Source: JBEKIK01 sp050013075
Lineage (GTDB): Bacteria; Planctomycetota; Planctomycetia; Pirellulales; Thermoguttaceae
Assembly (NCBI GenBank): GCA_050013075.1
Contig: JBEKFZ010000043.1
Span: 1-32,785 of the forward strand
Direction: 5' to 3'
DNA: 32,785 nt
Shown here: one piece after another, positions 23,378 through 31,869 of the stretch
How the letters are laid out: the number at the start of each line of letters is the position of its first letter
Position numbering within the stretch: position 1 is the first letter of the stretch
Notes under the pieces: model-generated
The model's input: only the letters and a program-made list of their open reading frames with translations
Told to the model about the DNA's origin: nothing
The model's database searches: none
Made by a program: the position numbers and the translations under genes

Positions 23378-26068
23378 TCAAGATTGGGCCAGTTTGCGCA
23401 AGACGGTCTGCAATATGCCGCCGTTGCGATAATAATCGAGTTCCACGGGCGTGTCGATGCGGACCTTGACGGAAAATTCTTTAACAGATCCGTCGGCAGC
23501 GACGGCGCGAATCGTTAGTTCGCAGCCGGGCTGAATCCGGTCGGACAGATTCGGGATGTCGAAGGTTTCCTCGCCGCTGAGTCCGAGCGTTTCCCAGGAT
23601 TTGCCCGGGGTGAATTGCAAGGGCAGCACGCCCATGCCCACCAGGTTACTGCGGTGAATTCGCTCGAAGCTGGAGGCGATGACCGCGCGTACGCCTAGCA
23701 GACGAGTGCCCTTGGCGGCCCAATCGCGGCTGCTGCCCGAGCCGTACTCCGCCCCGGCCAGGATAATAAGCGGCACGCCTTGGGCTTTGTATTTCATGGC
23801 GGCGTCGTAAATGGTCATCAGTTCGCCGTCGGGCAGATGGCGAGTGACTCCGCCCTCGGCGTCGGGCGCGAGGAAATTGCGGATGCGAATGTTGGCAAAC
23901 GTGCCGCGGGTCATCACCCGGTCGTTGCCGCGGCGGGCACCGTAACTGTTAAAATCGAGCGGCGAAACGCCGCACTCGATCAAGTATTTTCCGGCCGGAC
24001 TTTTGGAGGAGATGAAACCGGCCGGCGAAATGTGATCTGTGGTCACCGAATCGCCCAAAACGGCCAACGCCCGGGCATGGATGATCGGCTGGATAGGCTC
24101 AGGCTCGATGCCCAGATTGAGCAAAAACGGCGGCTCTTGGATATAGGTGTTTTTATCGTCCCAGGGGAACAATTCGCTTTCGGCCGCGGGCAGGTTGTTC
24201 CAGGTTTCGTTGGCCTGGAAGATATTGGCATATTGGTTGCGGAACATTTCCGCAGTGACGGCGTGGGCCAGGACGGCATCGATTTCAGAGTGCGAAGGCC
24301 ATATATCTTTAAGAAAAACCGGCTTGCCGTCGGCGCCTGTGCCCAGCGGTTCGGCCGTAAGGTCAATGTCCACGGTGCCGGCTAGGGCATAAGCGACCAC
24401 CATGGGCGGGCTGGCCAGGTAGTTGGCCTTTACCAATGGGTTGATGCGGCCCTCGAAGTTGCGATTGCCGCTTAGAACGGCGGCAGCCACGAGGTTTGCC
24501 TCGGCGACGGCCTTGGCCACGGCCTCGGGCAACGGGCCGCTATTGCCGATGCAAGTCGTGCAACCGTAGCCCACGGTTTGGAATCCCAAGCGGTCAAGCG
24601 GCTTGTCCAAGGCGGTTTTTTCCAGGTAATCGGTCACTACGCGGCTGCCCGGGGCAAGACTGGTTTTTACGTGTGATTTGACCTTTAGCCCCTTTTCCAC
24701 GGCCTTTTTGGCCAAAAGCCCGGCGGCCAACATCACGCCTGGATTGCTGGTGTTGGTGCAACTGGTTATCGCGGCTATGACCACCGCGCCGTGGGCGATT
24801 GCCTTGCCGCCGAACGCCGCAGTTTTACCGACTTGCTCCGGCGTAAGGGCAAATCCGCGATCTTTCAAAGGCGCGGTCAACGCGGAGCGAAAGGCAGTCT
24901 TGGCGTTTTTAAGCGCCACGCGATCCTGCGGACGCTTGGGACCGGCAAGACTAGGCTCGATCATGCTTAAGTCGAGTTTCAAAACCTTGGAATAACATGG
25001 CGGCGGGGCATCCGCTGGGCGGAAAAGATGCTGTTGTTTCGTGTATCGCTCGACCAGATCGAGTTGCTCGGCCGTCCGCCCGGTTTCCCGCAGATAGTCA
25101 AGCGTTTTTTCGTCGATAGGGAAGAATCCCATGGTTGCGCCGTATTCGGGCGACATGTTGGCAATTAGCGCGCGATCGACCACCTTCATTGCATCCGTTG
25201 CCGGGCCGAAAAATTCAACGAACTTTTCCACCACGCCCTCGCCGCGGAGGATTTGCGTAATGGTAAGCACCAGATCGGTGGCGGTCGTGCCGGGTGGAAG
25301 TTCGCCTGAAAGTTCAAAACCGACGACTTCAGGGGCGAGCATATAAAGAGGCTGGCCGAGCATGACGGCCTCGGCCTCGATTCCGCCCACGCCCCAGCCT
25401 ACTACGCCCAGGCCGTTGATCATCGTAGTGTGGCTGTCGGTGCCGACCAGTGTGTCGGGCAGGGCAATCCGTCCGGAGGCGTCTTCCCGCAAGTACACGC
25501 ACTTGGCCAGATATTCCAGATTTACCTGGTGAACGATGCCCACGGCCGGCGGAACGACGCGGAAGTTTTGGAAGGCTTTTTGACCCCAGCGCAAAAACTC
25601 ATAACGTTGGCGATTGCGCTGGAATTCGAATTTGACGTTCTCCGCCAGCGCGTCGGGCGAGCCGAACCGATCGACTTGCACCGAATGGTCGATCACCAGG
25701 TCGATGGGTATCAGTGGGTTGATTTTCCGCGGATCGCCGCCCAGCCGGTGCATTGCCTCGCGCATGGCGGCCAGATCGACCACTGCCGGCACCCCGGTAA
25801 AATCCTGGAGCAGCACCCGGGCGGGCTTGAAAGGCACTTCCGCTTTGACGGGCTTCATCGGGTTCCAAAAGGCCAGGTTTTTTACGTCGGCTTCGCTAAT
25901 TTCGTAGCCGTCGCAATTGCGAAGCACCGCCTCGAGCAACACGCGGATGGAATAGGGCAGCGCGTCGAGGTGCATCAAGCCGGCGTCCTCCAAGCGTGTC
26001 AAACGATATATGCCGGCCGGACCCGCGCCGGTGTGGAAGGTATCTCGGGCGTTGAAGGGATCGAACAT
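23378..26068 (-). CDS. acnA: Aconitate hydratase (AcnA/IRP type)
   Basis: An 896-residue aconitase that interconverts citrate and isocitrate in the TCA cycle. The 4Fe-4S cluster cysteines are C437 (SCTNTSNP), C503 and C506 (YGCTTCIGN), matching E. coli AcnA within a few residues. The swivel domain follows a linker near residue 640, with GAEYGSGSSRDWAAKG as its active-site loop. Length and domain order are those of the AcnA/IRP1 group. The start has GAGG about eight bases upstream. It lies 62 bases after the pseudouridine synthase gene on the same strand and may share its transcript. Confidence 0.97.
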   Translation of the reverse strand: MFDPFNARDTFHTGAGPAGIYRLTRLEDAGLMHLDALPYSIRVLLEAVLRNCDGYEISEADVKNLAFWNPMKPVKAEVPFKPARVLLQDFTGVPAVVDLAAMREAMHRLGGDPRKINPLIPIDLVIDHSVQVDRFGSPDALAENVKFEFQRNRQRYEFLRWGQKAFQNFRVVPPAVGIVHQVNLEYLAKCVYLREDASGRIALPDTLVGTDSHTTMINGLGVVGWGVGGIEAEAVMLGQPLYMLAPEVVGFELSGELPPGTTATDLVLTITQILRGEGVVEKFVEFFGPATDAMKVVDRALIANMSPEYGATMGFFPIDEKTLDYLRETGRTAEQLDLVERYTKQQHLFRPADAPPPCYSKVLKLDLSMIEPSLAGPKRPQDRVALKNAKTAFRSALTAPLKDRGFALTPEQVGKTAAFGGKAIAHGAVVIAAITSCTNTSNPGVMLAAGLLAKKAVEKGLKVKSHVKTSLAPGSRVVTDYLEKTALDKPLDRLGFQTVGYGCTTCIGNSGPLPEAVAKAVAEANLVAAAVLSGNRNFEGRINPLVKANYLASPPMVVAYALAGTVDIDLTAEPLGTGADGKPVFLKDIWPSHSEIDAVLAHAVTAEMFRNQYANIFQANETWNNLPAAESELFPWDDKNTYIQEPPFLLNLGIEPEPIQPIIHARALAVLGDSVTTDHISPAGFISSKSPAGKYLIECGVSPLDFNSYGARRGNDRVMTRGTFANIRIRNFLAPDAEGGVTRHLPDGELMTIYDAAMKYKAQGVPLIILAGAEYGSGSSRDWAAKGTRLLGVRAVIASSFERIHRSNLVGMGVLPLQFTPGKSWETLGLSGEETFDIPNLSDRIQPGCELTIRAVAADGSVKEFSVKVRIDTPVELDYYRNGGILQTVLRKLAQS

Positions 26069-26130
26069 GGGATGGACCTCGGTTTATTTCGGGTTTTATT
26101 TTAAGTTTTTCGCGAAACCGCAAGCGGTTT

Positions 26131-26838
26131 TTATATAATATTGATTTCCTTCCAATTATCATCAACGGGGGCGGTTATAGAGACCATTTCCTTTGTCATC
26201 GGATGTTTGAATTCCAAAACGCGCGCGTGCAGGGCGATGGCACGCAGCCGGCTGTCGTCGTACTGGGGACCGAATGGAATTTTTGAACCATATTGGGCAT
26301 CGCCCAGCAGTGGATGGCCCCGGGAGGCGGCCTGGATGCGGACCTGGTGCGTGCGACCGGTTTCCAAACGGATTTCCAGCCACGATCCCCAGGGACCGGT
26401 GCTTAAAACTCGATAATGTAACACGGCCAACCGGGCTTGGGGAAGGCCGGCGCCGACCACCTCCGCCTGCGGATTGCCCGGAACCTTGCGGATGTAATCC
26501 TCCCAAGTCGATGTTTCCGGGGCGACGCGTCCTTCGACGCAGGCCCAATATATTTTATTGACCGATCTTTCCTCGAATTGTTCGGCCAGTCGCCGGGCGG
26601 CACGGCGCTTTGTGCAAAACACCACGGCGCCGGAGGCCGGGCGGTCGAGCCGGTGCGGCACGCCCAGATAGACAAAGTCGTAAGGATGGCCGCGCTCTTT
26701 TAGAAAGCTTTTTATGCGCGTTTCCAGGCTATCGATGCCCGGCGGGGCCTGGGTTAAAAGCCCGGACGGTTTGTTGACCGCCAAACAAGGGCCGTCTTCG
26801 TAAAGAATCTGAAATCCGGGATCGTTCATCCTTATCAT
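26131..26838 (-). CDS. RluA-family RNA pseudouridine synthase
   Basis: A 235-residue pseudouridine synthase of the RluA/RluC/RluD family. It opens with ILYEDGPCLAVNKPSGLLT, has the catalytic aspartate D65 in HRLDRPASG, and carries RLETGRTHQVRIQ and HPLLGDAQYG. There is no N-terminal S4 domain, so it is a short form such as RluA or TruC. The RNA target (rRNA or tRNA position) cannot be decided. GGA lies six bases before the start. It is divergent from the PPK2 gene across a near-perfect 39-base palindrome. Confidence 0.92.
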   Translation of the reverse strand: MIRMNDPGFQILYEDGPCLAVNKPSGLLTQAPPGIDSLETRIKSFLKERGHPYDFVYLGVPHRLDRPASGAVVFCTKRRAARRLAEQFEERSVNKIYWACVEGRVAPETSTWEDYIRKVPGNPQAEVVGAGLPQARLAVLHYRVLSTGPWGSWLEIRLETGRTHQVRIQAASRGHPLLGDAQYGSKIPFGPQYDDSRLRAIALHARVLEFKHPMTKEMVSITAPVDDNWKEINII

Positions 26839-26875
26839 TTTATCCGCAAAACTCAGGATACAAATGCCAGGGTTT

Positions 26876-26914
26876 CTAAGTTGGGGCAGCAGTTTAACTG
26901 CTGCCCCAACTTAG
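26876..26914. repeat. 39-base near-perfect palindrome between divergent genes
   Basis: Arms of 19 bp (26876-26894 and 26896-26914) around one T read CTAAGTTGGGGCAGCAGTT and its exact complement. Stem words GTTGGGGC and GCAGT are shared with the elements at 20096 and 31790. It sits where both divergent promoters would be expected, with no T-run on either side. Confidence 0.85.
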
Positions 26915-26984
26915 TGGGTTAAACATTTATGCAATTTTTAATGCTATTATTGCTAAACGCCGTCATGCTTTAGAGGGTCATATC

Positions 26985-27788
26985 ATGCGTCAACCGCTTA
27001 CTGTTCGGCCGGGTGAAAAGGTGCGATTGAAGGATTTTGATCCGGATTACACGGGCGGAATCAAAAACAAGAAAAAGGCCCGGGAGGAGTTGGAGGAAAA
27101 CATCCGGCGCCTTTCTGAGCTGGGCTATCGGCTTTACGCCGAGAATCGCCGCTCGCTGTTGCTGGTCCTCCAAGGCATGGACACGGCGGGCAAGGACGGA
27201 ACCATCCGCCACGTGATGAAAGGATTCAATCCGCAAAGCTGCCAGGTTACTTCCTTCAAACAGCCGGGCATCGAGGAACTGAACCACGATTTTCTGTGGC
27301 GGATCGCCCGGGCCGTTCCGCGCAAGGGAAACATCGGCATCTTCAACCGCTCGCATTATGAAGACGTGTTGGTGGTGCGGGTGCATAATTTGGCGCCCAA
27401 GCGCGAATGGCAAACCCGATACGATCGGATTAATCTTTTCGAAAAGATGCTTGTCGCCGGGGGCACGACGATTGTTAAAATCTTTCTGCACATCGGCAAG
27501 GACGAACAGCGCAAGCGATTGCAGTCACGCCTGGACGATGCGACCAAGCTGTGGAAATTCAGCCGCGCCGACCTGGCCGAGCGGCAGTATTGGGATGAAT
27601 ATCAAAAAGCCTACGAGGCCGCGCTGACGCTCTGTAATACGGATGAGGCGCCTTGGTACATCGTGCCCGCGAATCGAAAATGGTTTCGCAATCTTTCCAT
27701 CAGCCGCATCTTGTGCAAAACATTGGAAAAAATGGACCCCCGCTATCCGCCGCCCGAAAAAGGCCTGGAAGGCATTGTCGTGGAGTAA
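26985..27788 (+). CDS. PPK2 family polyphosphate kinase / polyphosphate:nucleotide phosphotransferase
   Basis: A 267-residue PPK2 enzyme that moves phosphate between polyphosphate and nucleotides. The Walker A-like loop is GMDTAGKDG (residues 64-72). Walker B and lid elements are recognisable as IGIFNRSHYEDVLVVRV and KLWKFSRADLAERQYWDEY. The single domain and length fit one-domain PPK2 proteins. Whether it uses ADP, GDP or AMP cannot be told from sequence alone. The start has GAGGG about seven bases upstream. It appears to be a single-gene unit. Confidence 0.92.
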   Translation: MRQPLTVRPGEKVRLKDFDPDYTGGIKNKKKAREELEENIRRLSELGYRLYAENRRSLLLVLQGMDTAGKDGTIRHVMKGFNPQSCQVTSFKQPGIEELNHDFLWRIARAVPRKGNIGIFNRSHYEDVLVVRVHNLAPKREWQTRYDRINLFEKMLVAGGTTIVKIFLHIGKDEQRKRLQSRLDDATKLWKFSRADLAERQYWDEYQKAYEAALTLCNTDEAPWYIVPANRKWFRNLSISRILCKTLEKMDPRYPPPEKGLEGIVVE

Positions 27789-27798
27789 TTTTTTACAA

Positions 27799-27835
27799 GG
27801 GACAGGGGAAACATGGATAGGGGCGGGGGATAGGG
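27799..27835 (+). other. G-rich word-like spacer
   Basis: G-runs of three to five (27799-27801, 27805-27808, 27820-27823, 27825-27829, 27833-27835) form repeated words such as GGGACAGGGG and GGGATAGGG. It has G-quadruplex potential and lies just after the PPK2 stop. Confidence 0.4.
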
Positions 27836-27919
27836 AACAGGCCGGATGCGGGTTCCTAGCCACTTTTGACATGAAAATACGCTTTTTTTAGGCGGGGGCG
27901 AAGATAAACGCCAAAACGA

Positions 27920-27947
27920 TTGACTCGGTTTTCTTATCAATTATAAT
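27920..27947 (+). promoter_or_regulatory. Sigma70-type promoter of the PEP-CTERM protein gene
   Basis: TTGACT (27920-27925), a 16-base spacer and a perfect TATAAT (27942-27947) predict a start near 27954 and an 80-base leader. The leader contains an imperfect hairpin, GGGCGGCT...AGCCACCC (27964-27993). Confidence 0.65.
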
Positions 27948-28034
27948 CAAAAGTACATAGTTTGGGCGGCTGTTTTCATTGTCTTAGCCACCCATGAACG
28001 TTCGCACGCACAGCTTTTTGGACTGGAAACAACC

Positions 28035-31000
28035 ATGAATAACGTGCTGTCTTTTTTTGTGCGCTTATCTGCGGGAATCCTAGCTCTTGGCATGACGGTG
28101 TGTGCGGCTCAGGCCGAAACCGTGGTCCAAGTCAACTTGAACGGTTATGTGACCGGGATTTTCGGCGACCAGGTCAATAATTATCAAATTCAACTCTTCG
28201 ACGATGAAACCCCCATCACCGTCGCCAACTACCTCGAGTACGTCAATAACAACGCGTACAACAACACCATCATACACCGATCTATTTCGGACTTTGTCAT
28301 TCAGGGCGGCGGCTTCAAACTTCAGACCAACAGCAACAACGTGGTCACGGCGTTAAATCCAATCCCGACCTACGGTGCAATCCAAAATGAAGCCGGGATC
28401 AGCAACGGCCGCGGCACAATTGCCATGGCTTTGCCAAGCTACGCGGACGGCTCTCCAGCTCTCAACAGCGCCACAAGTCAATGGTATATAAACCTTAGTA
28501 ACAATAGCGGCCTGGACTCCGGGAATGAGTCCGGCGGTTACACGGTTTTCGGACAGGTGGCCGGCGAGGGCATGACGCTGGTCGACGGCGTGGCGGCCCT
28601 CTCGACGTATAACCTCAATAATCTTTACTCCGGCTCGGCATTCAGCGAAGTCCCTCTTGCCAATACCGCGACTTCCAGTAAAGCCTCCGTTTTCGTGACT
28701 ATCGTGAGCATGAACGTTGTTTCCACCGTGGCATGGAAAGGCGGCGCATCTTCCGCCTCGACCGACTGGGGCACGTTGGCCAATTGGGGCTCTGGGACCA
28801 GCGTTCCCAACGGCGCCGGGGTCAATCTGAGCATAGGCAGTCAGGATTCAGCCAACAACGTGATAGATCTAGTCTCGGCCAACCGGACAGTCGGCAATAT
28901 TTACTTTACCTCCGGAACCGACACCACGATTCAGAGCACCGGCGGGAAAAGCCTTATACTGGATAACAACGGTAAAACCCCGCTGATAAACGTGATCGGC
29001 GAGCATACCATCAGCGCGTCGGTGATCTTGAACAATAATACTATTATCGACATCGACGGGACCTTGGCCATGAGCGGCGCAATAAGCGGCACAGGTTCCT
29101 TGGCGCTAAATAACACGGGCAGGCTTACCCTTACCGGCGCCAATACCTACGGTGGAAACACGCTGATTACCGGTGGCTCGCTGCAGGCCGCCAAGGCGGC
29201 GTCGCTGCCCGGATATAATTCGTCGGGCAAGGTCACGGTTAGCTCCGGGGCCGCACTAATCATTCAGGCCGGGCTTTCCACGGAGTGGCTCGAATCGGAA
29301 ATAAGCGCCCTACAAAGTAATGCCGTGTTCAACAGCGGCTCTTATCTGGCCATTGATACCAGCAACCACGATTTCAACTATGGCAGCACAATGGGAGGAA
29401 GCCTGAACTTTGTCAAACTGGGTAATAACACATTACTACTCACGGGTAACAACACCTACAGCGGAAATACGATAGTAGTCGCCGGTACGCTGACGGCCGG
29501 CAAGGCTGCCTCGCTGCCGGGATACAACGCGTCGGGTATGGTCTCGGTGGATCAGGGGGCCACGCTGGCCGTTCGGGCCGGGGCATCCTCGGGCCAGTGG
29601 GCCGCCTCGGATATCGAGACCCTACTAACCAATGCCACCTTCAACAGCGGCGCTTTCCTGGGCATCGACACCACCGGCGGCGATTTTGCTTACAGCAGCG
29701 TTATAACCGGAAGCATGGGCCTGACCAAATCGGGTTCTAATACACTAACGCTCACCGGCTCAAATACCTTTACCGGCGCGGTCAATTTCAACGGCGGTTT
29801 GATCAAGGCCGCAAATCCCAGCAACCTCGGCGCGGGAGATGAATTGAATTTCAACGGCGGCGGATTGCAGTTCGACGGAGTGTTCGATCCATCGTCAAGT
29901 ACGATTACATTCCAATCCGGCGGCGCCATATTAGATACCCAAGCGAATATCATCACAATGGCCAATTCGATCGGCAACGGCGGCGACGGCGGATTGACCA
30001 AGCAAGGCTCGGGCACGCTTATCCTGTCGACCTCGCCCGATTACAACGGCGCAACCGTAATCAACGCCGGGACTTTGCAACTAGGGTCCGGAGCGACTCT
30101 GCCAAGCTCCACGGCGGTCAGCCTTACCGCAAGCGGCGCCACCCTGGACATAAACGCGAATTCGCAGACCATCGCCTCGCTTACGGGTGTGGCCGGCACT
30201 GAACTGAAACTCGGCGGCGGTGCGTTGACCGTCGGAGATGACACCTCCACTACCTTCGCCGGCGCTATCACCAGCACAGGCACCGGAACACTGACCAAGA
30301 CCGGCACGGGCACGCTTACCCTTACCGGATCAAACACTTTCACCGGCGCGGTCAACTTCAACGGCGGTTTGATCAATGCCGCAAGTCTCGACAACCTCGG
30401 CGCGGGAAGCAAATTAAACTTCAACGGCGGCGGATTGCAGTTCAACGGAATTTACGATCCATCGGGACGCACCATGACCTTCCAGTCCGGCGGCGCCACG
30501 CTCGACACCAACGGCAATGACAACACTTTGGCCAATTCCATAGGCAACGGCGGCGCCGGGGGCTTGACCAAGGCCGGTTCCGGCGTCCTTACTCTCTCCG
30601 TATCGTCAAATTACCTGGGAACCACCGTCGTTAGCGGCGGCACTTTGAAACTCGCTTCCGGGGCGACTCTGCCCACGACCACGGCCGTCAGCCTTACCGC
30701 AAGCGGCGCCACGCTGGACATAAACGGAAATTCGCAGACCATCGCCTCGCTCACGGGCGTATCAGGAACTATACTCCAGCTCGGCAGCGGCTCGCTGACC
30801 GTCGGTGACAATACATCGACGACATTCGCCGGATCGATCGCCGGCACATCGGACGGAAAACTTATCAAGGAAGGCACCGGCACGTTGGAATTAACGGGCG
30901 ATATATCTTACGGCGGCGATGTAGACCTCAACAACGGAGTGTTGAATATTAATAACAACCTCAACACCATACTAGGCGATATTTCCGGCGCTGGGGTATT

Positions 31001-31208
31001 GGACATTGAAGGCACCACTATCTTGAACCTCGATTCCCTGGCTGTTGGCAGTTACAACATCGGCGTTGACGCGACTCTCATCGTCGACGGCGTCACATAT
31101 GCCAAATCTTCGGACATAAATCCCATAGGCGTGCCGGAGCCTAGCGCCTTGGTATTGTTGTCATTCGCGGTCTTGGCGGCTTTTTTTGCAGCCCGGAGGA
31201 GAAAGTAA
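28035..31208 (+). CDS. Secreted cyclophilin-type PPIase fused to beta-strand repeats and a PEP-CTERM sorting tail
   Basis: A 1057-residue exported protein. A signal peptide (1-29, ending AAQA) is followed by a cyclophilin-type peptidyl-prolyl isomerase domain (about 30-220). Its HRSISDFVIQGGG loop keeps the Arg, Phe and Gln of the active site, and GYTVFGQV closes the fold. Residues about 230-1020 hold roughly seven autotransporter-associated beta-strand repeats (G-T-L-T-L-T-G-x-N-T-Y/F-x-G pattern), expected to form a beta-helix. The C-terminus has the PEP-CTERM motif VPEP, one hydrophobic helix and ARRRK. The matching exosortase is elsewhere. It is probably anchored or displayed at the cell surface. 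Combining an isomerase with this repeat stalk is unusual. Repeats of 309 and 570 bases show recent internal duplication. Confidence 0.9.
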   Translation: MNNVLSFFVRLSAGILALGMTVCAAQAETVVQVNLNGYVTGIFGDQVNNYQIQLFDDETPITVANYLEYVNNNAYNNTIIHRSISDFVIQGGGFKLQTNSNNVVTALNPIPTYGAIQNEAGISNGRGTIAMALPSYADGSPALNSATSQWYINLSNNSGLDSGNESGGYTVFGQVAGEGMTLVDGVAALSTYNLNNLYSGSAFSEVPLANTATSSKASVFVTIVSMNVVSTVAWKGGASSASTDWGTLANWGSGTSVPNGAGVNLSIGSQDSANNVIDLVSANRTVGNIYFTSGTDTTIQSTGGKSLILDNNGKTPLINVIGEHTISASVILNNNTIIDIDGTLAMSGAISGTGSLALNNTGRLTLTGANTYGGNTLITGGSLQAAKAASLPGYNSSGKVTVSSGAALIIQAGLSTEWLESEISALQSNAVFNSGSYLAIDTSNHDFNYGSTMGGSLNFVKLGNNTLLLTGNNTYSGNTIVVAGTLTAGKAASLPGYNASGMVSVDQGATLAVRAGASSGQWAASDIETLLTNATFNSGAFLGIDTTGGDFAYSSVITGSMGLTKSGSNTLTLTGSNTFTGAVNFNGGLIKAANPSNLGAGDELNFNGGGLQFDGVFDPSSSTITFQSGGAILDTQANIITMANSIGNGGDGGLTKQGSGTLILSTSPDYNGATVINAGTLQLGSGATLPSSTAVSLTASGATLDINANSQTIASLTGVAGTELKLGGGALTVGDDTSTTFAGAITSTGTGTLTKTGTGTLTLTGSNTFTGAVNFNGGLINAASLDNLGAGSKLNFNGGGLQFNGIYDPSGRTMTFQSGGATLDTNGNDNTLANSIGNGGAGGLTKAGSGVLTLSVSSNYLGTTVVSGGTLKLASGATLPTTTAVSLTASGATLDINGNSQTIASLTGVSGTILQLGSGSLTVGDNTSTTFAGSIAGTSDGKLIKEGTGTLELTGDISYGGDVDLNNGVLNINNNLNTILGDISGAGVLDIEGTTILNLDSLAVGSYNIGVDATLIVDGVTYAKSSDINPIGVPEPSALVLLSFAVLAAFFAARRRK
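29754..30893 (+). repeat. Internal 570-bp tandem duplication in the beta-strand-repeat protein
   Basis: The segment starting ACCGGCTCAAATACCTTTAC at 29754 recurs as ACCGGATCAAACACTTTCAC at 30324, a period of 570 bases or 190 residues. Long stretches such as ACGGCGGCGGATTGCAGTTC are conserved, although the end of the second copy diverges. A separate 309-base (103-residue) repeat with its copies at about 29187 and 29496 lies upstream. Confidence 0.75.
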
Positions 31209-31287
31209 TATCGCTGTAAATGGTTTTTAGCAGTCCGTTCCCGGCAAACGGTTTCTGCTTATCATTTTTATGCAAGGAGAATGGGCC

Positions 31288-31776
31288 ATGACTGCAAAAA
31301 ATATTCTTCGACAAACGGTCGAATTCGGTCACCTGGTTGTGCGGTTATATGTAAGCGATCTTACCGACGCCGAACTGCTTGTCCGCTCGGTGCCTCTCAA
31401 CAATCATATTGCCTGGCAGATGGGACATCTGATTACCGCCACCCGGCACATGCTAAAGTCTCTGGGACATTCTGCGCCCGACCTGCCCGCGGGTTTTGGG
31501 GAGGCCTACACGTCCGAGACATCCGGGTCCGACGATCCGGCTAAGTTTGCATCCAAGGCGGAATATCTCGCTTTGGCCGATGAAATGAAGGCCGCCAGCC
31601 TGGAGGCAATCGACGCCACGCCGGAAAACACTCTGGATCAGCCCGGCCCGGAATCGATGCGCCAGTATGCTCCGACCGTGGCCTCGGCGCTGATGCTTTT
31701 GGGCAATCACTGGCTGATGCACTCCGGCCAATTCGTGCCCATCCGCCGGAAGCTTGGAAAAAAACCGCTGTTTTGA
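31288..31776 (+). CDS. DinB-like four-helix-bundle protein
   Basis: A 162-residue DinB/YfiT-type protein. A histidine triad typical of this metal-binding fold is visible: H47 (MGHLI), H141 and H145 (GNHWLMHSGQF). Relatives include thiol S-transferases and damage-induced proteins, but the function here is unknown. The frame is open to an earlier ATG at 31270. The ATG at 31288 is chosen because AGGAG lies about nine bases upstream and the N-terminus then fits the family. It begins 80 bases after the PEP-CTERM gene. Confidence 0.8.
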   Translation: MTAKNILRQTVEFGHLVVRLYVSDLTDAELLVRSVPLNNHIAWQMGHLITATRHMLKSLGHSAPDLPAGFGEAYTSETSGSDDPAKFASKAEYLALADEMKAASLEAIDATPENTLDQPGPESMRQYAPTVASALMLLGNHWLMHSGQFVPIRRKLGKKPLF

Positions 31777-31789
31777 AAAATGACAGTCA

Positions 31790-31824
31790 TTGTTGGGGTG
31801 GCAGTTTGACTGCCGCCCCAACAA
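31790..31824. repeat. REP-like hairpin between convergent genes
   Basis: 16-bp arms (31790-31805, 31809-31824) with a single T/G pair and a TTG loop: TTGTTGGGGTGGCAGT pairs with ACTGCCGCCCCAACAA. It shares the GTTGGGG and GCAGT words with the 26876 palindrome. It may act as a two-way terminator. Confidence 0.75.
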
Positions 31825-31869
31825 GTAGTTTGGAAAAGCACCGGGTGCGCATCGACAATCGCTTGTTGA

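Noticed and set aside
2370..31824. CRISPR array made from the scattered palindromes
   Set aside because: The repeats are not regularly spaced and no unique spacers or cas genes are present.
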